Shown here in pieces: positions 8,737 to 16,650 of a stretch of DNA of 34,333 nt. The position numbers and the translations under genes were made by a program. The stretch's first letter is position 1; each line of letters begins with the position of its first letter. The notes under the pieces were generated by a model that was not told where the DNA came from, ran no database searches, and saw nothing but the letters and a program-made list of their open reading frames with translations. The DNA is from Lewinellaceae bacterium (lineage in GTDB: Bacteria; Bacteroidota; Bacteroidia; Chitinophagales; Saprospiraceae): the NCBI GenBank assembly GCA_016716135.1, contig JADJWX010000020.1, forward strand, positions 1-34,333, in the 5' to 3' direction.

Positions 8737-8848
8737 GTAGCGCCGAACCCCGTTCGGCGGCGCGTGATGTACCTGACCAGCGAAGGCCAGGTCAGGCTGC
8801 ACGCGTGAAGGAGTCTTCGGTTCGTCGCCGAACGGGGTTCGGCGTTAC
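8737..8848. repeat. BIME unit downstream of the transposase
   Basis: GTAG (8737-8740) followed by stem CGCCGAAC/GTTCGGCG with loop CCC (8741-8759), a 66-bp spacer related to those of the upstream units (GCCAGGTCAGGCTGCACGCG), and a mirrored hairpin at 8826-8844 followed by TTAC, which is GTAA on the minus strand. That GTAA contains the TAA stop (8847-8845) of the minus-strand FGE gene. The left edge shows a short repetition (GTAGCGCTGCC then GTAGCGCC). Confidence 0.9.
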
Positions 8849-10729
8849 CTAGCCAGGCGGAAACCTAGATAGAGGTCGCGATTATTGGGTGTGTAGTAGT
8901 CGCGATTCGCCACACGGCATTGCCGCGGGGAGACATTCCACGCCCCGCCGCGTTGGACACGCTTGGAGCCTGATGTGGGGCCGGTAGGATTGGAAGACGG
9001 GCTGTTTTTGTAGTAGTCCGAGCCATACCAATCGGAACACCACTCATTCACATTACCGCTCATATCATGCAAGCCAAGGTCGTTAGGCAATTTGGAACCA
9101 ACAGGGCTTGTGGTTTTTTGGTCGCCAAATGCGTTAGTCGTTTTATAATTACTGGAATACCAGGCTACGGCATCGATGCTGTTGCTCCCTGCATACTGGT
9201 AATTGCTGTTCTGGTTGCCTCCCCGTGCTGCATATTCCCACTCAGCCTCGGTAGGCAGGCGGTATTTCAGCCCAGTTTGTTGATTGAGTTTTTTGATAAA
9301 CTCCTGAACATCATCCCAACTAACCCGATCCACGGGGCATTGGTCACAGCCTTTGTTGTGCAGGTACGGCGGGTCGATGCCCATCACCCCTCGCCATTGG
9401 CCCTGCGTCACTTCGTATTTCCCGATATAAAAATCACCTACCGTGACGCTGTGCACTGGTTTTTCATCGCTTTCTCCGTCGTTGCTGCCCATCTGGAAGG
9501 TGCCGCCCTGTATGAAGACCATGTTATCGGGCTTTTTCAACGGCTTTCAATTTTGCATCCGCTTCGCTGCGGTGCAGGCCCACGGGGAAATCGGCAAGGT
9601 ATTTTTTATAGCCCTCAGCAGTATTTTTTTCAACAGCTACCTCCCAGGCGGTGTTGTCGCGCTGGCGGGCTGCTTCGGCTTCGAATTGGCGCAGGCTGCT
9701 GTTGGCCAGGTCTTTAAATTCGCCTTGCGGAAACTGGCGCAGGTACGCCCGGTAGGCAGCTTCGGTGTTTTGTTGTTTGGCGCTTTTCCAGGCGGCGAGG
9801 TCGGCGGCAGTATTGTCGGCTTGTATATCCGGCGGGCAACCGTTGGCCTGGCTGCCCCAGGTATCGGGGCATTGGTCGGTGGCATCGGGTACGCCATCGC
9901 CGTCGCGGTCGGGCGCCGGGGCGCAGGCATTGTTGCGTACAAATACAAAATCACCGGCGGGCTCGTGGCCGGCGAAGGCGCCATTTTCCGGTTCGGGGTT
10001 GCGCACTTTGCCCAGCCAGTAGGTGAGGTCGTCGAAGAAGAGCAGGCCGTCGGCACTGGGGCCTTTGCGCAGGGCTTCAAGGAATTTGGCTGCGAAGGCC
10101 GATTTGGCAGGCGTTCGGGTGTCCTTATTGCCCGAGCAAAGGTACTGGCGGCCGGAGTAGCGCAGCGCATTGTTCAGCTGCGCGGCGCAATCGGGCGCCT
10201 GGGCATAGTCGGGCGCATCGGGGCGGGCGCGCTCGCGGGTAGTCCCGAAGGAGCCGGAGTAGCAGGCATCGAGGGCTACGAGGATATGGCGGGCCTTGCA
10301 CTCGGAAAAGTAGGGCCGCAGGTCGTTGTAGTTGAGGTAGGATTCGGAGTAGCGGTCTTCGTATTTGCCGTCGGCGGCTACGAGGTAGCCCAGGTCGCTG
10401 GCCGGGCGGTAGTGGCCGTGCATGGAAAAGAAGTAGAGCACCTGGTCGTCGGGGCCGAGTCGGTTGTTCCAGCTGGCCAGTTCTTCGCGGATTTGCTGTT
10501 TGGTGGGATTGGGCACGAGTTTGCACTCGAAGCCGTAGTTGCTTTCGAGTTCGGCTTTCAGGGCTTTGGCTTCGGTTTCTGTTTCCGGCAAGGCGGGCCA
10601 ACCGGGCTGGAATTTGGTGACGTAGAAAAAAACGGCGTAGTCTTTTCCGGTACGAAGGCTGGTTTGGGCCCATGCCTGAAGGCAAGTCACAAAGGCCAGT
10701 AATATTATCAGGGTTTGTCTGATTTTCAT
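8845..10729 (-). CDS. second exported caspase-TSP3-FGE protein, paralogue of the gene at 6010 (one frame break)
   Basis: Start ATG 10729 is preferred over an upstream Met at 10801 because it begins a clean signal peptide (MKIRQTLIILLAFVTCLQAW). The caspase domain has His104 (FFSMHGHYRPA) and Cys156 (ALDACYSGSFG). One TSP3 repeat follows (DRDGDGVPDATDQCP), then two copies of a helical repeat with the core AYRAYLRQFPQGEF and GYKKYLADFPVGLH. An FGE/SUMF1 domain (FIQGGTFQMGSNDGE; YRLPTEAEWEYAARGG; GLHDMSGNVNEW; RGGAWNVSPRQC; GFRLAR) ends at TAA 8847-8845. The frame changes in an A run around 9530: dropping one A reads through EKPDNMVF. As in the paralogue, the first FGE catalytic Cys is absent. 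The gene converges on the RAYT cassette and on its paralogue. No EAD or membrane partner is seen on this side. Confidence 0.85.
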
Positions 10730-10752
10730 GGTTGGGATATTTTGACTGCAAA

Positions 10753-10760
10753 CAAAATTA
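10753..10760 (-). promoter_or_regulatory. possible -7 element for the second caspase gene
   Basis: TAATTTTG on the minus strand fits TAnnTTTG and lies 24 bases before ATG 10729. No TTTG is seen at the -33 position. Confidence 0.35.
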
Positions 10761-10902
10761 GGAAGAAAAATAAACTTGTCATTTTGCTGACTTGGAGGCA
10801 TACGGACACTTCTGGACTTGGTGGTCGCAACCCAAACCTTCGCAAGGCCTGCCGCTTACAAGGTATTTCGAACAATTTGGAAAACACGGCGTTTGGTTTT
10901 TT

Positions 10903-10942
10903 AAAATTTGCCGCGCATTCGAAATTTTGCGCAGCAAATTTT
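10903..10942. repeat. hairpin with a 13-bp interrupted stem
   Basis: AAAATTTGC and GCGC pair with GCGC and GCAAATTTT across one C-A mismatch; the loop is 12 bases. It lies between divergent genes, so a regulatory or repeat role is more likely than termination. A second copy was not noticed in the window. Confidence 0.55.
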
Positions 10943-10960
10943 TACCGCCCTTGCCATTTT

Positions 10961-10983
10961 TCCGGACCGGAGGTCCGGATTAC
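10961..10983 (-). repeat. REP-like hairpin with adjacent GTAA
   Basis: Arms TCCGGACC (10961-10968) and GGTCCGGA (10972-10979) with loop GGA. Read on the minus strand the stem is preceded by GTAA, within GGCGTAATCCGG. This is a different stem sequence from the REPs at 7820-8848 but has the same layout. Confidence 0.6.
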
Positions 10984-11029
10984 GCCGTACCAACACACCA
11001 CTACCGGTTCGGCACTAAACTAAAATAAC

Positions 11030-12399
11030 ATGGCAAAACGCGTGCTGCCGGTCGGTATCGACGACATGGCTTTTTATGTTCCCAAACTTTTTCTCGACAT
11101 CGAAACGCTGGCGGAAAAACGCCGGATTCCCGCAGTCAAATTACAGCAGGGCCTCGGCCTGTACAAAATGGCGCTGCCGGATGTACACGAAGACGCTGCC
11201 ACCATGGCCGCCGAAGCCATCGCCGAGCTGATTGATCGCAACAAGATCGACCCGAAATCTATCGGACGGATCTACCTGGGCACCGAAAGCGCGCTCGACA
11301 TGTCGAAACCCACCGCCACCTACGCCGTCGGTATGGTGGAGGAACGGCTGGCCGGGCGTTACGGCGCCGGGTGCCTGCGCCATTGCGATGTGTGACATGA
11401 CCTTTGCCTGTATCAGCGCCACCGATGCCCTGCACAACACCCCCGACTGGGTGGCCACCGACCCGGCCAATGTGGCCATCGTGGTGGCCTCGATATTGCC
11501 CGCTACGAAACAGGTCTACCGGCGAATACACCCAGGGTGCCGGGCGGTAGCCATGCTGGTAAAATGGCATCCGCGCCTGCTGAAGTTTCGGCGCTTGTTT
11601 GGCTGTCCACCGAGCGTCCACGATTTTACAAACCCCGCCGCGAACGCCACACCGACACCCCGGTTTTCGATGCCCAGTACTCAACTGGTGCTACCAAAAC
11701 CGGATGCATGAAGCGCTGGCCGATTTCAGGCGCCGGGCGCTGGACGCGGTGTTTTCCGACCCGACCAGTTTCGGGCGCTGCGAGCGTTGGGCGCGTGATC
11801 TTTCACCTGCCGTATGCCTTTCACGCCAAACGTATTTATGTGGAAGCGTTCATTGAAGGCCGGAAAGCCATTGGTCACTGGTCGGCCGATGTGGGGCGCC
11901 ACGGTTTTGAAGAACCAAACGCCGACCAGTTTCCCGATACCAAAGCGTTTGAAAGGCGCAGGCAGTTTTTTGAAACAGGTCAGCACCGCCCGAATACCGC
12001 CGTTTTGTGCAGGAAAAACTGGAAAAAGCACAGCGCGCCAGCAGCAAACCGGCAACCTGTACACACTTCCATTTTCCTGGCGCTCATGAGCACCCTGGAA
12101 GCCGACCGGGCAGAAAAAAGCCGGCTGGCAGGCAAACGCCTGGGCTTTGTGGCCTACGGAAGCGGCTCGAAAGCGAAGGTGTTTGAAGCCGTGGTGCAGT
12201 CCGGCTGGGAGGATGTTGTCCGGCATTTTCGGGTGTTTGAAAAACTGGCGCAGCGGCAAGCCGTGTCGTATGCGCAATACGAGGCGCTGCATCAGGGCCT
12301 GAAACCAAACCTGTGCACAAGGAGGCCGGGCGTTGGGGGCTGGAACGGATCGGTACGGAGGGGGTGACCTTGGGTGCGCGGTATTATGCGGCGTTGTAA
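11030..12399 (+). CDS. mvaS: hydroxymethylglutaryl-CoA synthase (frame-broken)
   Basis: The N-terminus VGIDDMAFYVPKLFLDIETL and the following AEKRRIPAVKLQQGLGLYKM are typical of bacterial MvaS, which condenses acetyl-CoA with acetoacetyl-CoA in the mevalonate route to isoprenoids. The nucleophile region is read as CDMTFACISATDALHN, with the catalytic Cys in FAC. Later blocks (YTQGAGAVAMLVK; CYSRQTYLCGS-like segments; GFVAYGSGSKAKVFEAVV) appear in other frames. At least four indels break the gene. The stop TAA 12397-12399 was chosen because the last conserved frame reads GVTLGARYYAAL and ends there, giving about 456 codons, as in the family. A bidirectional terminator follows. No other mevalonate gene is nearby. 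Confidence 0.85.
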
Positions 12400-12403
12400 C
12401 GAC

Positions 12404-12438
12404 AAAAAACGGCGCCAGCTTTTCGCCGCGCCGTTTTA
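12404..12438. terminator. bidirectional terminator between mvaS and a minus-strand gene
   Basis: A perfect 10-bp stem AAAACGGCGC (12406-12415) and GCGCCGTTTT (12428-12437) has a 12-base loop, with A and T runs at its ends. It begins 5 bases after the mvaS stop and serves the convergent gene ending at 12499 as well. Confidence 0.85.
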
Positions 12439-12498
12439 TTCACCTAAAACCTGTTGTAGAAAAACGTCCTGTATGTTTTAAGCTAGCGGGAAATTCCC

Positions 12499-12727
12499 TC
12501 AGCGTATTTCTTCTGCAATCACCGTGTCGGATTTTGATGCGTTGCCTTGGTCTGCGGGCGCATAACAGACCCCGCTGCCGCAACGCCCCGTGTTCAAAAC
12601 CGCCTGCATACCGAAAATAATTCCCGGGAAAAGCAGCGGCCCATTCGCCGGTGTTGTACAACTCCACAAAAGCCCAAACGGCCAAACCGGCCCCCAACAA
12701 TCGCATGAAATTCCACTGATTTATCAT
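12499..12727 (-). CDS. small membrane protein with a Cys-rich tail (one frame break)
   Basis: The frame from ATG 12727 gives FMRLLGAGLAVWAFVELYN and GEWAAAFPG, then breaks in CCCGGGAA. Removing one G continues it as IIFGMQAVLNTGRCGSGVC followed by a polar tail ending at TGA (12501-12499). About 76 residues with two membrane segments and a terminal CGSGVC motif resemble short uncharacterised Bacteroidota membrane proteins with a C-terminal glycine/cysteine motif. Function is unknown; the cysteines might bind a metal. An in-frame reading without the correction would give an implausible arginine-rich tail. Confidence 0.6.
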
Positions 12728-12915
12728 AGGGGCAAAGTTGGGGGAACGGAGATGGTTTCACTGCCTTAACCACAGGGAAAATGGGACTTTTACAGGTTTT
12801 CCCATAGACGGAGGGCGATAACGGCCGTATCCGTATCCGGGTCCCGAGGGTAAAATTTTCAACCCAACCCAACCATTCCATGCGGCGCTGCGTCAGCAGA
12901 ATCAAGTCCGACTGA

Positions 12916-13483
12916 ATGACCATTACGCCCGAACTTTTGGAGGCCGCCCGCGAAAGCGCGCGCAAAGCGCAGTACCAAGGCTGTACCAGCAGTGCTACCC
13001 GGTGCTGATGGCGGTGTGCCTGCGGTACCGGCGCGACGAAAGCGAAGCAGCGGCGGCGCTCAACGGCTTTTTGAAAATTTTGCCAAAACCTGCCGCTACA
13101 ACCCGAAGTACCTTTTGTGGCCTGGATCAGACGGATTCAAATCAATACGCTGATCGACATGTTCCGGCGCAGGCCAAATGGCGCGACCAGGTTTGCTTTC
13201 GGAAAAAATGGAACAACAGTCGGATGCAACGGCTGTCGACTGGAGATAGACCGACCGGCAATTCGACGCCGAGCAACTCGAAAACCTGCTGCAGCGCCTG
13301 CCGCCGGTAAGCCGGCAGGTGTTCAACCTGTTTGCGCTCGACGGCTATAGCCATGCCGAGATCAGCAGCATGCTCGATATCAGCGAAGGTACCTCCAAAT
13401 GGCATGTGAGTTTTGCCCGCGGTCAATTGCGCAGCTGGATCAAAGCCGGATTGGAACAAACAGAAAACACATCGGTACGCTAA
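12916..13483 (+). CDS. ECF-type RNA polymerase sigma factor (frame-broken)
   Basis: Start ATG 12916 gives MTITPELLEAARESARKAQY; region 2 continues in another frame as QQCYPVLMAVCLRYRRDESE and PFVAWIRRIQINTLIDMFRR. Region 4 is clear and intact at 13285-13440: LQRLPPVSRQVFNLFALDGY then SHAEISSMLDISEGTSKWHV and FARGQLRSWI. It belongs to the sigma-70/ECF family. The stop TAA (13481-13483) overlaps the ATG of the next gene (13483), so the sigma factor is translationally coupled to the membrane anti-sigma candidate that follows. It probably controls envelope genes in response to that partner. Confidence 0.85.
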
Positions 13484-14790
13484 TGGAAAACAAGGATCGC
13501 CTGGACGAATTTTTGCAACGCAAGTTCGCCGAAGACCAGCCCGAGCAGCGGCGCTGGCCTTCCGGGAAGAGCACTGGCTACAGGCGCAGGCGTTGATCGA
13601 AGCCCGGGAACGCAAGCGCAGGCGTGGCTTTTGGTGGTGGTGGATGGGCGCCGGGTTGCTGGCGCTGCTGCTGGCCGGCTGGTGGTTTTTTGCCGAAGGC
13701 GGATTACTGCCGCAGCGTTTTGCCGGAACGGCAAAGGCGCCTGCGCAGGAAAATGCCGGAAAAACAACCGATCCTGGGACGGCAGATTACAGGGCATGCC
13801 TGAAAAGCCGCGGGAGCAAATGCCCGGCGAAAACGGGGTAGGGGGCGGACTGAAAAGCGAAGCCGCCTGCCGGGAGGCTGCTTCTTTCAAAAAACCACCC
13901 CGGCGTCTGAAAAATCCGGCAACTGCTGCTGAAGCCCACAAGGGTAGCGCAAGCCGGGCGTCGAATAATAAAAAAACGCCGCCGGTTCCGAGCCGGCACT
14001 GCCGCGTTTCCAGGAAAAAGCGTCGGCATTTACGCCGGAAAATACGCCGGATGAAATGCCGGTGCCAACCCCTTGGCTGCGCCGGCAGATGGTCGCTTCC
14101 GGAAAAATCAAAACTAAGTTGCCTGGGTGCACCTGGACCAGTTGCCGTTGCCGTTTCCACCGCTGGCGCTGCCACCTCCCGGTCTGGAGCCGCTTCCCCT
14201 CACTCCGCCGCCCGCTGCTGCGCCGGAACGCTTGCACCGGACCTGGCGTTGGCAACTGGGTGTGGCTGCCGGAGGCGGCACTGCCCTTGGCCATTTGGAA
14301 CATGAACGAACCGGTTTTGACGCCGGCCTTTCGGCGCGGCTGCACCGGCGTGGCAAACCCTGGTCTTTCAACACCGACCTCGTCTGGCGTTTCCGGCCAG
14401 GCAAACTTGCCGACACCGCGCTGAGCAGTGTGGAACAACTGAAATACAGTTTTGGCTATACCCTCGAACGGACTGAACAACGCATAACCGGCACCACATT
14501 GGCTGGAGTGGCCCCTCTACCTGCAATACCACCTTAATGTGGTCAATGTTGAATAGCCGGTTTATGCCTTACGCTGATGCTATTCGTGCAGGGCCGGCAG
14601 GAAAGGACACAGCAAACTTCCCTGGCGCCCGGGCCCAGGTGCTCGAACGCCCGCATCCGCCTGGAGCCGCTGGTTTGCCGGGTACGCCGGCGCTTTTGCC
14701 GGGGTGGCATGGCAACCGACCGGCCAACTAAGCCTGGGCCTGCGTATGCATTACCAGACCGGGCCGGATTCGGACCGGTTCGGATATTGA
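13483..14790 (+). CDS. candidate dual membrane-spanning anti-sigma factor with outer-membrane barrel (frame-broken)
   Basis: Starts in the stop of the sigma gene. Order of parts: a cytoplasmic N-terminus (MENKDRLDEFLQRKFAEDQP, then REEHWLQAQALIEARERKRR), one membrane helix (WWWMGAGLLALLLAGWWFFA, about 13634-13695), a long disordered linker with acidic and Pro-rich parts (to about 14230; LPLPFPPLALPPPGLEPLP), and a C-terminal beta-barrel-like region (WRWQLGVAAGGGTALGH; SFNTDLVWRFRPGKLAD; LKYSFGYTLERTEQRITG; final strand QLSLGLRMHYQTGPDSDRFG ending at TGA 14790). This is the architecture of Dma proteins of Bacteroides thetaiotaomicron, which pass an outer-membrane signal to an ECF sigma factor. 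Several indels interrupt the gene, so its unity rests on continuous domain logic, not on an open frame. Confidence 0.65.
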
Positions 14791-14875
14791 TTTGCCCAAA
14801 CGGAGCCCGGTTTGGTGGGATTTGCAGGTGCGGTGTTTGTTTGGGAAAAAATAAGATGATGGGGCTATACAAACT

Positions 14876-15909
14876 ATGCTAAAAATGCTGCCGTGCAGCC
14901 AACTCCACCAGGTCTCCTCCTTTTCAGTGCCTGCAAAAAGACCTGCCGCCCCCGGTAACGGAAGACCCCGTTTTTAAGGTGGACTACATACTCGATAATC
15001 AACCGGCAACCCGAACCGCCGGGCTGAACAATGTGTATTTATTCACGAATTCGGAAAAAGGCGCCGACGAAGTCTGGCAGTTCACCGGCAGTTTTGCGCC
15101 GGCAAGTTGTCCGGCAGCGGATTGCCCCGTACGTTGACGTTTATCCTGCGGAATTATACCCAGGAACCGGTGTTTGACTCCACCTGGAATACCGGTGTTT
15201 TTCCAATGTACCAACCGGGCAATTTTGATTCCACGGTTTTTCGGGCAGTACTCGATTACAACTACACGGCCATGCTAACGCCTGAAGTGTCTTGGTTGAT
15301 CAATAATCAGGCAGGGCTGGACGGCACGCCAGTGGCGTATAAGACCACGGATTTTAGCCGGACGTTGGGCATTCGGCGCAATTTCCGGATGGTCTTGCGG
15401 TCCAATCCCGGCAGTTATTGTACACTGCCGAAAACCTGTTTTGCCTGCGTTCGGCCATCCGGGCTGATCTGGACAGTTCGGGGCTGGTTACGTTTTCGGC
15501 ATTGCCGGAACCGGTTTCGGGCAACTATACCTACGCCTGGAGCACCGGCGACACGCTCAATAGTTTTCCAGACCGACTGGCTGCCCGGTGAAACGTGCAC
15601 GGTCACCGTCCAGCGAACAGGGCGGCGGCTGTACGGCCTCGGTTTCCCTGGGCAATTTGCCGGACACTGCAAATACCTACCACAGCGGCCTGGTGACGGC
15701 GGATGTTGTACCGCTGACCCTGAAGACTATCGGCCCGATTTTCAGGGCGGATTGATGACCAGGGTTTGCGTTGGCCGGAGCGATAGGGGCACAGCCCTTT
15801 CCGGCGTATTTCTTTGAACTGGCTGAAGTTTTTGGACTACGACAAAAATGAAAACGGCCTGCCGACTAAAAAGCTGCCGGATTCGCTGGAAATGCCGCTT
15901 GTACAATGA
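14876..15909 (+). CDS. lipoprotein of unknown function downstream of the sigma/anti-sigma pair (frame-broken)
   Basis: The lipobox LLLFSAC (near 14912-14932) follows a short leader, so the product is a lipoprotein, preceded by ATG 14876. The mature part reads KVDYILDNQPATRTAGLNNV, TLTFILRNYTQEPVFDST and LDYNYTAMLTPEVSWLINNQ. A PKD/Ig-like section follows (NYTYAWSTGDTLNSF; GETCTVTV; CTASVSLGNLP-like), then a C-terminal FLDYDKNENGLPTKKLPDSL ending at TGA 15907-15909. I count at least four frame breaks. It is third in the sigma operon and may be the surface partner of the barrel protein or a target of the sigma factor. The last 40 bases overlap the possible 3' end of the convergent Crp gene. Confidence 0.6.
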
Positions 15910-16611
15910 TGCGGGGATTGGCTGCCGTTTGAAGGCAGTGGCGTGGTCGCGGTGGGCTGGCCGGGGTAATGTGACTCATATAATCCCGCTTCCGGTCCAA
16001 TCCATAGGCCCGCAGAATTTTCCTGTCCTCAATCTGCGGGAATCCCTGCCCTTCCAGCAAGCGGACTTTCCGGATAACCGTTTCCACGCGCAGGCCGGTC
16101 ATATCGGCGATATCTTGCCGGGTGAGGGGCACAGTGAAGTGCCCGTTTTTACCATATTTCAGGCGGGAGAGTTTGGCTTTGAGCAAGTCGATAATGGCAA
16201 GGATGCGCTCTTCCGGGCTGCCGAGGTTGATGGCTTTGAGCACCCGCGCCTTGTCGTGCACCCGTTGGCACATGCCTATGGTAAACTGGAGGTGAATGTC
16301 GGGATGTGCACGCAGCAGTTCAGGAATTGTTTGCGCGGCAGCGCGAACGGCACGGTGTCGAAAATAGCCGTGGCGTTGGCGGGGTAGGGAAACGGCCGAT
16401 CATCGGCGGTTCGCCGGCTTTTCCCCATCGGTGAAGATGCCCTGGATGAAATCGTGCTCTTCACCGCCGATTGACCATTTCACCAGGCCGGTATATATCT
16501 AGAAAATAATAAAACGCCGTTTGGCCTTCGCGAAAGGACGTCTTCCCGGCGGTTGATTTTTTAGGGGTTGCTCCCGGTAATTACTGCAAAAGATCACGGT
16601 GCGATGTTCAT
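15866..16611 (-). CDS. Crp/Fnr-family transcriptional regulator (frame-broken)
   Basis: The C-terminal half is well preserved: dimer helix and linker (PEERILAIIDLLKAKLSRLK), then a winged helix-turn-helix (VPLTRQDIADMTGLRVETVI followed by RKVRLLEGQG), as in HTH_Crp. The cyclic-nucleotide-binding fold is only recognisable in pieces across three frames (FREGQTAFYYFLD; GLVKWSIGGEEHDFIQGIFT; ATAIFDTVPFALPRKQF). The start is set at ATG 16611 as the farthest point where the fold can be followed, and the true N-terminus may lie elsewhere. The stop is also uncertain: the frame shown runs to 15866, past the usual end of the family. It sits downstream of SGNH hydrolase genes on the same strand. Confidence 0.65.
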
Positions 16612-16650
16612 GGATGCAAGGCCTGGTAATTTGTAAAATACAAATTCAGC

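Larger units (their letters stand above)
10730..11029. other. divergent intergenic region between the caspase gene and mvaS
   Basis: No gene is supported. The region contains a candidate -7 element for the minus-strand caspase gene (10753-10760), an AT-rich hairpin (10903-10942) and a REP-like hairpin (10961-10983). Because the flanking genes diverge, the hairpins are not simple terminators for either. Confidence 0.5.

Noticed and set aside
7690..8848. Diversity-generating retroelement target: FGE C-termini followed at once by a hairpin
   Set aside because: DGR variable proteins often end in this fold and have a hairpin after the variable region. However, no reverse transcriptase, template repeat or adenine-biased substitution is visible, and the hairpins match REP copies around the RAYT. 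It would be worth reviving only if an RT lies nearby outside the window.
9520..9545. Programmed frameshift joining caspase and FGE parts of the minus-strand gene
   Set aside because: The site has a five-A run but not the A-AAA-AAG slippery heptamer, and it would need a +1 shift. A single homopolymer error, as seen throughout the window, explains it better.
9443..10702. 419-residue plus-strand open frame opposite the second caspase gene
   Set aside because: It is a Gly/Val/Ala-rich shadow frame antisense to a clearly conserved caspase-TSP3 protein, with no motifs of its own.
11030..12399. Pseudogene call for mvaS and other broken genes
   Set aside because: Conserved motifs persist on both sides of each break and breaks fall in homopolymers; sequencing error is the simpler account.
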